A stretch of DNA of 64,000 bases from Calditrichia bacterium (GTDB taxonomy: Bacteria > Calditrichota > Calditrichia > RBG-13-44-9 > J075), in contig JANQRS010000070.1 of the NCBI GenBank assembly GCA_028284445.1, forward strand, positions 44,337-108,336, in the 5' to 3' direction. This document shows positions 1 to 8,737 of the stretch, in pieces (the first letter of the stretch is position 1; every line of letters begins with the position of its first letter). The position numbers and the translations under genes are program-made. Below the pieces are notes generated by a model. The model was not told where the DNA came from. It made no database searches and was given only the letters and a program-made list of their open reading frames with translations.

Positions 1-841
1 AGAATGCCAGCGAGACCTGACTGCGAATCATTTGCATGTACTTGGCAATCTTGAAGGCAATAGCATAAACTCCGACTTCAGTGGAATTGCCCATAAAGGA
101 GATCATCAGCAGGTCAATGCGAGTATGAAGGAAGCTGACAACGCCCATCGCTGAAAAAACAAGCGATGGCTTGAGCAATTCCGGCTCCCACTTCGGCCAC
201 ACGAAGAGCTTGAATTTCAGGACGCGCCGCGACAGATACATCGTGACGAAGAGCGCCAGGAATCCAGCCGACAACTGCAGCAGAATCAGCCACAGGATAT
301 CGACTTTTTGATAAACAATGATGACGGCAAATACTGTATAAAACAGCTGTTTACCAAGGGTAATCAGCGCCACCCATTTCATTCTTTCGGCGGCCAGGAA
401 GATTGTGTTAAATACGGGAATGTGTACGAAGGATATGTGGATCAGGGAGTAGGCGACGATATAGAACTTTAAGAAATCATCATATTTGTCCACAAAGAAA
501 ACAGAAACAATCGTTACGATAATCGAGAGAATTGCACAGATATGCTTGATGCCAATCAGCTTTTCAAGGCTGATCGGCATTGACTCAAGATTCTTGCTGC
601 CTTCGCGGATTAACACCCGGCTGGTGCCCTTGAGATTTAGAATGTCAAAGGCGCCGACAAAGGTAAACACTGTAACATATAAACCGTAGTTATCCGGACC
701 AAGCTCGCGAGCAATGATGGTCATACCTAGGAAAGCGACAAATTGGGTGGCCAATTGTCCTGCCGTCAGGTAAGATACATTTCTCAGTGCCCGCGCAAAC
801 TTACCGGTCGTAAAACGGTCAAGAAATGCACGAAAATTCAT
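1..841 (-). CDS. Wzx-type polysaccharide flippase, partial
   Basis: Multipass membrane protein of the polysaccharide transporter/flippase (MOP) superfamily, expected to move lipid-linked glycan units across the inner membrane. I translated about 280 residues from the ATG at 841; the C-terminus lies beyond the window start. The N-terminus carries the usual pattern (SYLTAGQLATQFVAF, then ARELGPDNYGLY) followed by repeated hydrophobic segments. Its ATG directly abuts the stop codon of the upstream lipoprotein gene (842), so the two are surely co-transcribed as the last visible genes of the polysaccharide operon. The family is clear; the substrate is not. Confidence 0.88.
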   Translation of the reverse strand, partial: MNFRAFLDRFTTGKFARALRNVSYLTAGQLATQFVAFLGMTIIARELGPDNYGLYVTVFTFVGAFDILNLKGTSRVLIREGSKNLESMPISLEKLIGIKHICAILSIIVTIVSVFFVDKYDDFLKFYIVAYSLIHISFVHIPVFNTIFLAAERMKWVALITLGKQLFYTVFAVIIVYQKVDILWLILLQLSAGFLALFVTMYLSRRVLKFKLFVWPKWEPELLKPSLVFSAMGVVSFLHTRIDLLMISFMGNSTEVGVYAIAFKIAKYMQMIRSQVSLAF

Positions 842-2239
842 TTAACTGCCATTTACACCCGCAGTGCTTAATTCTCCCGTAGAGAATGGCTCATAGGTAA
901 CAATATCGAGCCCTTCAAGATCACTTCTGTCGAATATAAGTTCATCTATTTCGGTCGTCTGCGTGGTGCCCCAATAATTGTCCGTAGCAAAGACCCGGGC
1001 AATGCTGGTGGTTCCGCGCAGTTCTACGACATAGATGGCGGTATTGATATAGTTATTGCGTTGTGGTGTTACGTCTACCGAAGGCTTCTGGTGAGATATG
1101 CGCTGATAACGGATATTATAGTCGCTATCCCGGAACACATTTTCGGTTATCGAAACGGTTGTCAGATCTGCCACAATAATGTTTTCAGTTGAGCTCAAAA
1201 AATCGTTGTGATGCACGTTTCCAGTCACGCCAATCAGCTCCAGATTCAAACCGGATTCCTGAAACAAGGTATAGGACACTTCAATATCACTGGATTGCGA
1301 TAGCTCAAGATCAGTGCTATTATCCAGGAAAACGGCGTTTCTCAGGATACCGTTATTGAATTGTGTCAGGTTAGCCCCGACATTGGAATCCAGAAAAATG
1401 CTGTTTTCGATGGTCCCGGTACTGTTAAATACGCTTAAGGCTACGTCGGCGGTATTTTGCAGGCTGGAAGCAGTAAGCGTAAAGGTGGAATTGTCGATTG
1501 CCAGCTTAAAATCGTTATGGGCGAGCAGATTTCGCAGGTTCAAATTGCCGTGGTTTTCAAATAGCAGTTCGCCGGTCGTCGAAATGGTTTCCCCAAAGAC
1601 ATGGAGATTGGCTCCGGTATTGATGGTTGTATTGCCCCTTACGGTTACGGTATGAGCACCACCAAAAACAAAGATGTTGTCACCGCTAAAAGTCAGATTG
1701 CTGTTCGGATCGAGGAAAACATCATCTTCAACCAAAATATAGTCGTTTTCAAAATTCAGCGGCTGGTTGAAGTAGTTGCCGGAAAGGCGCTGAACCGGAC
1801 GGAGATCGAGGTTTACCGCAGAAGCTGTTGTCACATTATAGACGTAACGGAAACCAATATCATCGCTGCTCACAACCATAATATAGGTGCTTCCCTCACC
1901 GACACCGGTGATTTCGTAACTGCCATCATTGCCGGTTGTGGCACTGGCAACGGCCGAGAACTGGCGGTGATCAAACACAGACTCCTGTGATAAGGGAAAT
2001 GCCGCATTGCTATAGGTCGTGCTGATAGCTGACAGCCCTGCATCTAAGGTCACTTCGTTAAACAGTCGCACCTGAATGCCGCTTAAATCACCGGAGCCCT
2101 CGAGGGTGATTCTTCCGCTGACGGCCGGCTGCTCGCTCGGCTCCGTACTGCCGCCGCCACCGCAATTCAATAAAACGAGCGTCATTCCGGCTATCGTTAA
2201 CAGGAAGCGGAATGATAATGATTTCAACTTGCTCATCAT
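842..2239 (-). CDS. Lipoprotein with carboxypeptidase-regulatory-like domain and right-handed beta-helix
   Basis: Secreted lipoprotein of unknown function. I chose the ATG at 2239 because GAGGA lies just upstream and the protein then opens with a lipoprotein signal peptide ending in LLNC followed by a Gly/Ser linker. A longer frame to 2284 would overlap the upstream aminotransferase. Residues about 40-130 look like a carboxypeptidase-regulatory-like beta-sandwich (VSGRITLEG, GNDGSYEITG). Residues about 150-440 are short Asn-rich beta-strand repeats typical of parallel beta-helix proteins, with the turn motif DNYWGT near the end. Placed between sugar-nucleotide genes and a flippase, it may bind or process the polymer at the cell surface; that is inference. 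Confidence 0.75.
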   Translation of the reverse strand: MMSKLKSLSFRFLLTIAGMTLVLLNCGGGGSTEPSEQPAVSGRITLEGSGDLSGIQVRLFNEVTLDAGLSAISTTYSNAAFPLSQESVFDHRQFSAVASATTGNDGSYEITGVGEGSTYIMVVSSDDIGFRYVYNVTTASAVNLDLRPVQRLSGNYFNQPLNFENDYILVEDDVFLDPNSNLTFSGDNIFVFGGAHTVTVRGNTTINTGANLHVFGETISTTGELLFENHGNLNLRNLLAHNDFKLAIDNSTFTLTASSLQNTADVALSVFNSTGTIENSIFLDSNVGANLTQFNNGILRNAVFLDNSTDLELSQSSDIEVSYTLFQESGLNLELIGVTGNVHHNDFLSSTENIIVADLTTVSITENVFRDSDYNIRYQRISHQKPSVDVTPQRNNYINTAIYVVELRGTTSIARVFATDNYWGTTQTTEIDELIFDRSDLEGLDIVTYEPFSTGELSTAGVNGS

Positions 2240-2265
2240 ACTAATCCTCATCTTTTCGGAATCGG

Positions 2266-3402
2266 TTACGCCCCTGCCTGGCACTTATTAAGTGTTTCCA
2301 AAATATAATCCTGATCTTCTTCAGCGAGATAGGGATGCATCGGCAAACTAAAGACAGTCCCGGCAAGCCGTTCAGTGATCGGTAAGTCGCCTAACTTTCC
2401 GCCGAGATCCGCAAAGGCATCTTGCAGATGCAGTGGCTTCGGATAATAGATGGCAGTTGGGATACCATGCTCTTTCAGTTGAGCAATCATTTCATCTCGA
2501 TTATCAACTTGCAGGGTATATTGGGCCCAGGCACTGGTATGCCCATCACCAAGCACCGGTGCGACCATCCCCTCAGGTAGCCCATTCGTGTATCGTTGGG
2601 CTATTCTGCCGCGCGCTTCAAGCTCAGCGGGAAAAACTTCCATTTTTGCCAGCAACACCGCTGCCTGAATACAGTCGCAGCGTCCATTTATGCCGATGCG
2701 TACATTATCATATTTATGGGTGCCCTTTCCGTGGACGCGAATCGAGCGCATTTTGTCGGCCAGATCGTCATCATCAGTAAATATTGCTCCCCCATCTCCG
2801 TAGGCACCAAGTGGTTTGGCCGGAAAAAAGGACGTTGCTGCGACATTGCCAAAGCTTCCGGCCCGTCGGCCGCGATAAGCTGCACCAAAACTCTGGGCGG
2901 CATCCTCTATCACAAAGAGGTCAAATTCGCGGGCAATTTTCTCAATTTCTTCGTAATTGGCAAGCTGACCAAACAAATCCACCGGGATAATGCCGCGCAC
3001 GCGACCGTTCTTTACACGATCAGAATTCAGGACCGCCCGCAATGCATTGGGGTCCATGTTAAAGGTATCCGGCTCGATATCAACAAAGACCGGCTCAGCC
3101 CCCAGCAGTGAAACAACTTCAGCAGTGGCGATAAAGGTAAATGCGGGCGTCAACACAATATCTCCGGGACCAACGCCATATGCCATCAAGGGCATCAGGA
3201 GCGCGTCCGTACCGCTGGCACAGGAGATACAATGTTTCACTCCGGCGAACTCCGCCAGCAAGGTTTCCAATTCACGAATTTCCGGACCCATAATGTATTG
3301 TCCATGATCCAACACCCGGGCAATACGCCGGTCGATATCAGCACGAATCCGTTCCTGCTGTCCTTTCAGATCAATAAAAGGCAGGCTTTTTGTGATTGTC
3401 AC
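2266..3402 (-). CDS. DegT/DnrJ/EryC1-family sugar aminotransferase, WbpE-like
   Basis: PLP-dependent aminotransferase of the DegT family, 378 residues, a normal length. The PLP lysine is K196 in SFFPAKPLGAYGDGG, a context very like WbpE, which aminates UDP-3-keto-GlcNAcA. IEDAAQ (165-170) carries the conserved Asp-Ala-Ala-Gln near the cofactor, and SCASGTDAL (60-68) forms the phosphate-binding region. The start is a GTG with GAGGAG about seven bases upstream. The upstream gene is a WbpB-WbpD fusion, which supports the pathway to UDP-2,3-diacetamido-2,3-dideoxyglucuronate. The exact sugar substrate is inferred from these neighbours. Confidence 0.88.
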   Translation of the reverse strand: MTITKSLPFIDLKGQQERIRADIDRRIARVLDHGQYIMGPEIRELETLLAEFAGVKHCISCASGTDALLMPLMAYGVGPGDIVLTPAFTFIATAEVVSLLGAEPVFVDIEPDTFNMDPNALRAVLNSDRVKNGRVRGIIPVDLFGQLANYEEIEKIAREFDLFVIEDAAQSFGAAYRGRRAGSFGNVAATSFFPAKPLGAYGDGGAIFTDDDDLADKMRSIRVHGKGTHKYDNVRIGINGRCDCIQAAVLLAKMEVFPAELEARGRIAQRYTNGLPEGMVAPVLGDGHTSAWAQYTLQVDNRDEMIAQLKEHGIPTAIYYPKPLHLQDAFADLGGKLGDLPITERLAGTVFSLPMHPYLAEEDQDYILETLNKCQAGA

Positions 3403-3433
3403 AGTGGTCTCCTCAGCGGTGATAGTAATTATG

Positions 3434-3470
3434 AAATGCCAAATTCCAACAGGAAAATTTCAAATATTAG
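3434..3470. repeat. Copy of the CCAACAG/TTCCAA intergenic repeat
   Basis: An AT-rich stretch between the WbpE-like and WbpB-WbpD genes reads AAATGCCAAATTCCAACAGG and then AAAATTTCAAAT. The CCAAATTCCAACAG part recurs near 6769, 40062 and 60510 (variants) and again in inverted form. Here only one arm is present. I regard it as a decayed member of the dispersed repeat family. Confidence 0.55.
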
Positions 3471-3479
3471 AACTTATTT

Positions 3480-5075
3480 TTACGCTCCCTCATTCGTACA
3501 AATCAAGGTATTGTCCTGTTGCTGATATTCGCGCTTGCAATGTCTGCAGGTGCTGCGGCTTTCTGCAAGCTCCAGTCGCTTGCCACAGCGGCAAACCCAG
3601 CCAATTTGCCGAGCGGGATTCCCGACCATCAAAGCATATTCCGGCACATCTTTTACGACCACCGCGCCAGCGCCAATAAAGGCAAAGCGCCCGATGGTGT
3701 TTCCGCAAACGATGGTTGCATTGGCGCCGATAGATGCGCCATAGCGCACCAGCGTCGGCGCGTAGAATTCCGAGCCTCGCTGCGGGAATTCACAACGCGG
3801 ATTTAACACGTTGGTAAATACCATGGAAGGTCCGCAGAACACGTAATCTTCCAACTCAACGCCCTCATATACCGATACATTATTCTGGATTTTGACGTGA
3901 CTGCCAATGGTCACGTTGTTACCAACATTAACATTCTGCCCCAGCGAACAGGATTCCCCAATGGTCGTTCCGCTTTGCACATGGGAATAATGCCAAATCT
4001 TGGTATTGTTACCAATCGCGCAGCCGTCGTCGACAACCGCAGAAGGGTGAACGAAATAGGCGGGTTCTGCCTCAACTGGCTCCGGCTGCTTCGGATCCTT
4101 GCTTTCCAGGCGCAGCTGGGCACGCTCGAGGATATCGAGAACGATTGTGCCGTTAGCACCGTCCGAGAGCGGCTGACGGTCATGCACCACGCAATCGCGA
4201 AAATGTTCTAATTCGGTTTTCAGCGGCGGCTCATATTCGTATTCAACAACTTCATAGCCATCGTCACGCTTCACCGGCTGGCCATCAACCAGGTCGATAC
4301 CCTTGGGATAGAGAATCAACTTGTCCGTTTGCCGGGTGTCTTCAAAAACCAGCATGCTGCGATCACCAATTACCACCAGGCGCTGCTCTTTAAACGGATG
4401 CAACCAACTCACATGGATATGGGCGCGGATATTATTGGGATACACCAGTGATGTCAAGGTGACATCATGAATATCCGGCTGCAAAAAGACACCGCCCTTG
4501 GCTTCTACTTCCAGGGGATCAGTACCGATAAGGTATTGGAGAATGGAAATATCATGGGGGGCAAATGACCAGAGAATATTCTCTTCCTTTCGGACGGTCC
4601 CGAGATTGAGCCGATTGCTGTAAATATACTGTAGTTTTCCGACAGTGCCGTCGTCGATGAGGGCCTTAATCTTCTGAATAGCAGCATGATAGAGCATCAC
4701 GTGTCCGACCATGAGGATCTTGTTCTCACGTGCGGCGATCTTTTCCAACGTCCGGGACTCTCGTGAGTATAAAGCCACCGGTTTTTCCACAAGAACGTGC
4801 TTGCCGGCTTTTAGGATTTTACTGGCGAGGGTAAAATGGGTTTCGGCCGGGGTTGCCAGTACTATGGCGTTGATCTGAGAATCATTCAGCACCGCAGCCA
4901 GATCAGAGGTAAAAGTAACCTCCGGGCTGATTTCCTTTACCAGACCTGCACGCTCAGGATTCAGGTCGACCACGGCGCGAAGTTCCTTGCCGAAGCATTC
5001 AGCGGCTGTTCGGACATGGTTTAATCCCCAGCGTCCGGCGCCGACAATGGCCAAGCCAAATGGATTTGCTGACAT
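3480..5075 (-). CDS. Fused Gfo/Idh/MocA dehydrogenase and left-handed beta-helix N-acetyltransferase (WbpB-WbpD type)
   Basis: Bifunctional 531-residue protein. Residues 1 to about 320 are an NAD-dependent Gfo/Idh/MocA oxidoreductase: Rossmann motif GAGRWGLNH near the start and the EKPVA catalytic-lysine motif near residue 97. Residues about 335-490 are hexapeptide repeats of a left-handed beta-helix acyltransferase (VVDDGCAIGNNTKIW, VGNNVTIGSHV, VVKDVPEYALMVGNPAR). The tail has CRCGKR and CRHC, a probable zinc-binding CxC/CxxC pair. In Pseudomonas these activities are separate proteins, WbpB (UDP-GlcNAcA 3-dehydrogenase) and WbpD (3-N-acetyltransferase). The WbpE-like aminotransferase that acts between the two steps is the next gene. 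ATG 5075 has GGAG seven bases upstream. Confidence 0.87.
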   Translation of the reverse strand: MSANPFGLAIVGAGRWGLNHVRTAAECFGKELRAVVDLNPERAGLVKEISPEVTFTSDLAAVLNDSQINAIVLATPAETHFTLASKILKAGKHVLVEKPVALYSRESRTLEKIAARENKILMVGHVMLYHAAIQKIKALIDDGTVGKLQYIYSNRLNLGTVRKEENILWSFAPHDISILQYLIGTDPLEVEAKGGVFLQPDIHDVTLTSLVYPNNIRAHIHVSWLHPFKEQRLVVIGDRSMLVFEDTRQTDKLILYPKGIDLVDGQPVKRDDGYEVVEYEYEPPLKTELEHFRDCVVHDRQPLSDGANGTIVLDILERAQLRLESKDPKQPEPVEAEPAYFVHPSAVVDDGCAIGNNTKIWHYSHVQSGTTIGESCSLGQNVNVGNNVTIGSHVKIQNNVSVYEGVELEDYVFCGPSMVFTNVLNPRCEFPQRGSEFYAPTLVRYGASIGANATIVCGNTIGRFAFIGAGAVVVKDVPEYALMVGNPARQIGWVCRCGKRLELAESRSTCRHCKREYQQQDNTLICTNEGA

Positions 5076-5126
5076 TCAATTGCTCCATTGACGATGATTC
5101 AACTCGTTACGCTCGCACGCAACGCT

Positions 5127-6092
5127 CTAAATTTTCAGCCCCTGCACCCAATCCCGATTTGCCTTATACCAATCAACCACCCGTCGCAGACCTTCTTCGA
5201 TCGCCACTTCCGGCTCCCAGTCAAGCAGTTTACGGGTATGACTGATATCGGACCAGGTCACCAGATTATCTGCCGGATGACGCGGCAAGTAATTGCATTC
5301 GGCTTTCTTGCCAAGCAACTCTTCAAGCAGCGAGACCACCTGGTTCAACTTCACCGGGTTATCGTCGCCAACGTTCATAATATTATATCCTTCGAGGTCC
5401 ATAGCGCGAATACTGGCTTCAGCCACATCGCCAACGAAGGTAAAATCCCGCGCCTGCTCACCATCGCCGTAGATATCGATGGCCCTGCCCTGGTCTATGG
5501 CGACCATGAATTTGAAGTAGGCCATATCCGGCCGGCCGGCCGGTCCATACACGCTAAAGTAGCGGGGAATGGCGATGTCCAGCCCGTAGATGTAGTGATA
5601 GGAATGACAGAGCGTTTCCGCTGCCTTTTTCGAGGCAGCATATGGCGAAATCACCCGATCAGTATTGTCCTCGATCCGAAACGGCGTCTCATTCAATCCA
5701 TACACGCTGGAGGTAGACGCCTGCACCAGCTTACGTATACCGGAGCGCCGACAGCACTCGAGAATATTCAAGGTACCGCTGGTATTGGTATCATAATATA
5801 ACCACGGTTGATCAACACTGGCACGCACACCGGCACGCGCGGCAATATTAAATATCCCATCAAACTCATGATACTGAAATAACACTTCAAGCGCTTGAAA
5901 GTTCGCAATATTGAGCTTCTTGAAAGTAAAACTATCATATTGAGACAGGTTTTTCAGGCGATATTCCTTCAGACGCGTGTCGTAATAGTCATTCAGGTTA
6001 TCTACACCGATGACCTGGTGTCCCCTCTCGAGCAATTTCTTGCCAATCTGAGAGCCAATAAAACCGGCACAACCGGTTAAGAGATATATCAT
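5127..6092 (-). CDS. NAD-dependent epimerase, probable UDP-glucuronate 4-epimerase
   Basis: Extended short-chain dehydrogenase, 321 residues. It opens with the Rossmann motif TGCAGFIGS, then GVDNLNDYYD, a sequence typical of UDP-glucuronate 4-epimerases. The catalytic Ser-Tyr-Lys set is visible as STSSVYG and PYAASKK. RYFSVYGPAGRPD and GDGEQARDFTFV are family signatures for nucleotide-sugar binding. It likely interconverts UDP-GlcA and UDP-GalA for the polymer, but a UDP-glucose or UDP-GlcNAc 4-epimerase role cannot be excluded. It is separated from the upstream permease by a 760-base gene-free stretch, so it may have its own promoter. Confidence 0.85.
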   Translation of the reverse strand: MIYLLTGCAGFIGSQIGKKLLERGHQVIGVDNLNDYYDTRLKEYRLKNLSQYDSFTFKKLNIANFQALEVLFQYHEFDGIFNIAARAGVRASVDQPWLYYDTNTSGTLNILECCRRSGIRKLVQASTSSVYGLNETPFRIEDNTDRVISPYAASKKAAETLCHSYHYIYGLDIAIPRYFSVYGPAGRPDMAYFKFMVAIDQGRAIDIYGDGEQARDFTFVGDVAEASIRAMDLEGYNIMNVGDDNPVKLNQVVSLLEELLGKKAECNYLPRHPADNLVTWSDISHTRKLLDWEPEVAIEEGLRRVVDWYKANRDWVQGLKI

Positions 6093-6855
6093 TCAAATTG
6101 CTTTCGTTCTTGGTTAACCCGGCTCAATGTAATCAGTATGCTGGCCTCGTGAAACAAGATCTTCACAATTCCCATAAGACCCCGGGCATAGCTCCGCCCC
6201 GTCACTTACAGATCACGGTTTGGCAACCTGCATATCAGGGCAAGCCCTATATAACAATAGCAGAGCCAAACTTTCCTGTTTGAAAAGCCCTGTCATTATA
6301 CATGGAGAATGTTCTTTAAACATTCAGATTGGAAATCCATTTCCCGGGACAAAATTGGAGGAAGGCAAGATGCAAAATCTTGGTCCTTGATTACCATATT
6401 CAAATGCTATTTTGCCGAAGAAGCACTCCTGGCGCTACGCTTTAAATCGTCGGCTAAAATCCATTTTCCTTTATGGCAAAACGACAACTTTATCATCTCC
6501 AAACGCAAATAAGCCCCAATCGACTACAGCCTTAAAATTTAGAATTCAACTATAGCGATTGCAACTCATTTCTATCAGGTCAGGTAGCAAATGCGGTGTG
6601 AAAGCGGTGGTATTACTCTACCTGTCCGACGGCATAAATCTAAACATTTGTTCATCCCGAGGACTGGCAAATATCACATATGAAAAATTCCCGCTATAAG
6701 CGGTGGTAGTAGTAGGTTAGATTGCAGATGAGTCATGAATGATCTATTCACGTACATAATTTCCAAATTCCAACAGAAAAAATTCCAAAAAGAAAGCTTC
6801 AGTAGCGGGCTTTTTGGATTTTTTTCTGTTGGAGCCTGGAGTTTAATCTTTTCAA
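6093..6855. other. Gene-free stretch of 763 bases
   Basis: No convincing gene lies here. Short open frames on both strands lack ribosome sites and recognisable motifs, for example 6309-6512 (+) and 6674-6871 (-). The part next to the permease gene carries a near-perfect inverted repeat (6769-6833). The remainder is AT-rich and could hold the promoter for the epimerase operon downstream on the minus strand, but I could not identify one. Confidence 0.6.
6769..6833. repeat. Inverted pair of the CCAACAG(A)nTCCAAA element
   Basis: Two 24-base arms (6769-6792 and 6810-6833) are inverted copies with one mismatch, around a 17-base loop. Each arm begins TCCAACAG, runs through an A tract to TCC and ends AAAAAG. 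The left arm shares 20 identical bases with the inverted copy at 60614-60633, and the right arm shares 20 with 56484-56503. It lies just past the stop of the permease gene and, read on the minus strand, could act as a terminator, but its recurrence elsewhere marks it as a repeat family. Confidence 0.75.
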
Positions 6856-8643
6856 CTACATGTAATACCATGAAATCAGGAATATCGCCAGGACACCACT
6901 GCTCACCTGCAAGGGAATACCAATTTTCAGAAAGTCTTTAAATCGATACCCGCCGGGGCCGGCGACCATCAAGTTGGTTTGATAGCTGATCGGAGATGCA
7001 AAGCTGGCAACAGCGGCAACAGCCACGGCAATGGCAAATCCACGCGGATCTGCACCAACAGCATTTGCCGCCGAGACGGCAATTGGAAAGATCAGTGCGG
7101 CAGTTGCACTGCTCACAATGATCGTGTTGTAGAGACTGGTGACGACATAGATCGAAATCAATACGCCCAACGGTCCGAAGGTGCCGCCAAGGCTGACGAT
7201 TTTCTCGGCGAGGAATTCTGCCAAACCGGACTCCTGAACGCCCTGGGCAATTCCAAGTGACATGGCAATAATCACCAGAACACGGCCATCGACCATGCGT
7301 CGGGCTTCGGTCGTGCGCACCGTTCTGGTCGCAATCAACAAAATTGCCGCCAGCGCCGCTGCGGAGAGCAAGGGCATGACTTTCAGAAATGTCAACGCCA
7401 CCATCATCACAAGCAGACCGACGGCCAAATAGCCGCGCCACTGCGGTTTGGAGGGAATATTCGCTGCACCGGCAATCAGGTAAAAGTGCTTTGTATGATA
7501 CCACTTATCGCGAAAATCGCGCGGGGCCAGCACCAGCAGTGTGTCGCCGGCATGAAGGGTAATATCCCCGATTTTCTTATCAATCCGCTCCCCATGGCGA
7601 TGAATAGCAATGATAACTGCGCCATATCGCTGGCGGAAGTTGCTCTCGCGTACCGGCACGCCTACCAGCGGAGAACTCGGTGAGACCACGCACTCGAATG
7701 TCTTGATGACGGCGGAGTCGTATTCCTTAAGATCAAAATGAGAGTCTTTCGTCAGATTGAGACCGGGTTGCTTTTGCAATTCCATAATGGTCTGCGGGAC
7801 CCCATTGAAAAAGAGCCGATCTCCCTTGCGAATGCGCTCCTGGGGTAGCGCCGGAGCAATGAATTCACCGGCGCGCTCTATCTGGAACAGAAAAAGCCCC
7901 TTAAGATGCCGCAAACCGGCTTCTTCAATGGTTTTACCAATGTGTTCGTAGTCGCGGGTTACTTTTAGCTCAATCACAAATTCGCGGGTGCTCTCCCCCA
8001 GTTCAACCAGTTTCTCTTTGTGACTGGGAAGCAGCCGATGGCCAAAGAAGCTAACGAATATCAGGCCGTAAATAGCCATTGGCGCGCCAATTTTGGAAAT
8101 TTCGAATAGCGACATACCTTCGAGACCGAAGTCAATCATCAAGCCATCAACGATCAGGTTGGTTGCCGTGCCAATCAGTGTGCACATGCCTCCGAGGATG
8201 GCGGCGTAAGACAACGGAATCAGGAATTTGGAGGAAGCAAAGTCGTTCTTCTGGGCCCAGGATTTGATGGTGGGAATCAGCATCGCGACAACCGGTGTAT
8301 TGTTGATGAACCCTGATAGCAGCGTCACCGGGAAAAGCAATCGGAGAAGCCGCCGGGCCATGCTGACTTCCCCTTCGGCAAAGATCATTCGCTGTATCTG
8401 TCGCAGCATGCCGGTGTTCTGTAATGCGCCGGCCACAATGAACATCAATGCGATGGTGAGCATCCCCTGATTGGAAAAGCCCACGAAGGCCTGCTTCAGG
8501 GTGATTACTTCACCAATAATCAACAAGACCAGCACAGAAAAAATCGCCAGTTCTACTTCCAGCAGTTCCAGCACCAGCACAATCGACATTACAATTATCA
8601 GAGCGCCGGTATAATAGAGTTCAAATCCAAGTTCCAAGATCAA
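6856..8643 (-). CDS. SLC13/DASS-family permease with two RCK_C (TrkA-C) domains, probable sulfate transporter
   Basis: Inner-membrane transporter of 595 residues. Hydrophobic segments fill residues 1-200 and 400-595, with FINNTPVVAMLIP near 110 and GTATNLIVDG near 160, as in the divalent-anion/Na+ symporter family. Between the halves are two soluble TrkA-C-type domains, about 215-295 and 310-390 (VGVPVRES, HAGDTLLVLAP). SLC13 members with this layout include sulfate carriers of the SAC1 type. The position directly after ATP sulfurylase and in line with APS kinase supports sulfate uptake. The start is a TTG at 8643 with GGAA just upstream; an internal ATG at 8589 is possible but has no ribosome site. 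Confidence 0.8.
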   Translation of the reverse strand: MILELGFELYYTGALIIVMSIVLVLELLEVELAIFSVLVLLIIGEVITLKQAFVGFSNQGMLTIALMFIVAGALQNTGMLRQIQRMIFAEGEVSMARRLLRLLFPVTLLSGFINNTPVVAMLIPTIKSWAQKNDFASSKFLIPLSYAAILGGMCTLIGTATNLIVDGLMIDFGLEGMSLFEISKIGAPMAIYGLIFVSFFGHRLLPSHKEKLVELGESTREFVIELKVTRDYEHIGKTIEEAGLRHLKGLFLFQIERAGEFIAPALPQERIRKGDRLFFNGVPQTIMELQKQPGLNLTKDSHFDLKEYDSAVIKTFECVVSPSSPLVGVPVRESNFRQRYGAVIIAIHRHGERIDKKIGDITLHAGDTLLVLAPRDFRDKWYHTKHFYLIAGAANIPSKPQWRGYLAVGLLVMMVALTFLKVMPLLSAAALAAILLIATRTVRTTEARRMVDGRVLVIIAMSLGIAQGVQESGLAEFLAEKIVSLGGTFGPLGVLISIYVVTSLYNTIIVSSATAALIFPIAVSAANAVGADPRGFAIAVAVAAVASFASPISYQTNLMVAGPGGYRFKDFLKIGIPLQVSSGVLAIFLISWYYM

Positions 8644-8671
8644 TCATTCCATATTTCATCAAATACTAATG

Positions 8672-8701
8672 ACAGAATCCACGCCGCGGCGTGGATTCTG
8701 T
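8672..8701. repeat. Perfect 30-base palindrome
   Basis: Fully self-complementary stretch starting ACAGAATCCACGCC and centred on GCGC-type sequence between the ATP sulfurylase and permease genes. It is followed by TTTTG on the plus strand only, so on the transcribed minus strand there is no T tract directly after the stem. It may stabilise or process the mRNA between the two genes rather than terminate it. Confidence 0.6.
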
Positions 8702-8737
8702 TTTGTGTTACAATATTCCGATGTCCATCCCCGCAGC

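Noticed and set aside
6309..6512. Open frame of 67 codons on the plus strand in the gene-free stretch
   Set aside because: No ribosome site, no motif and composition unlike neighbouring genes; surrounded by repeat DNA.
6856..8643. Arsenite (ArsB) or Na+/H+ (NhaD) antiporter
   Set aside because: Two central TrkA-C domains and the sat/cysC neighbours fit SLC13-type sulfate carriers better.
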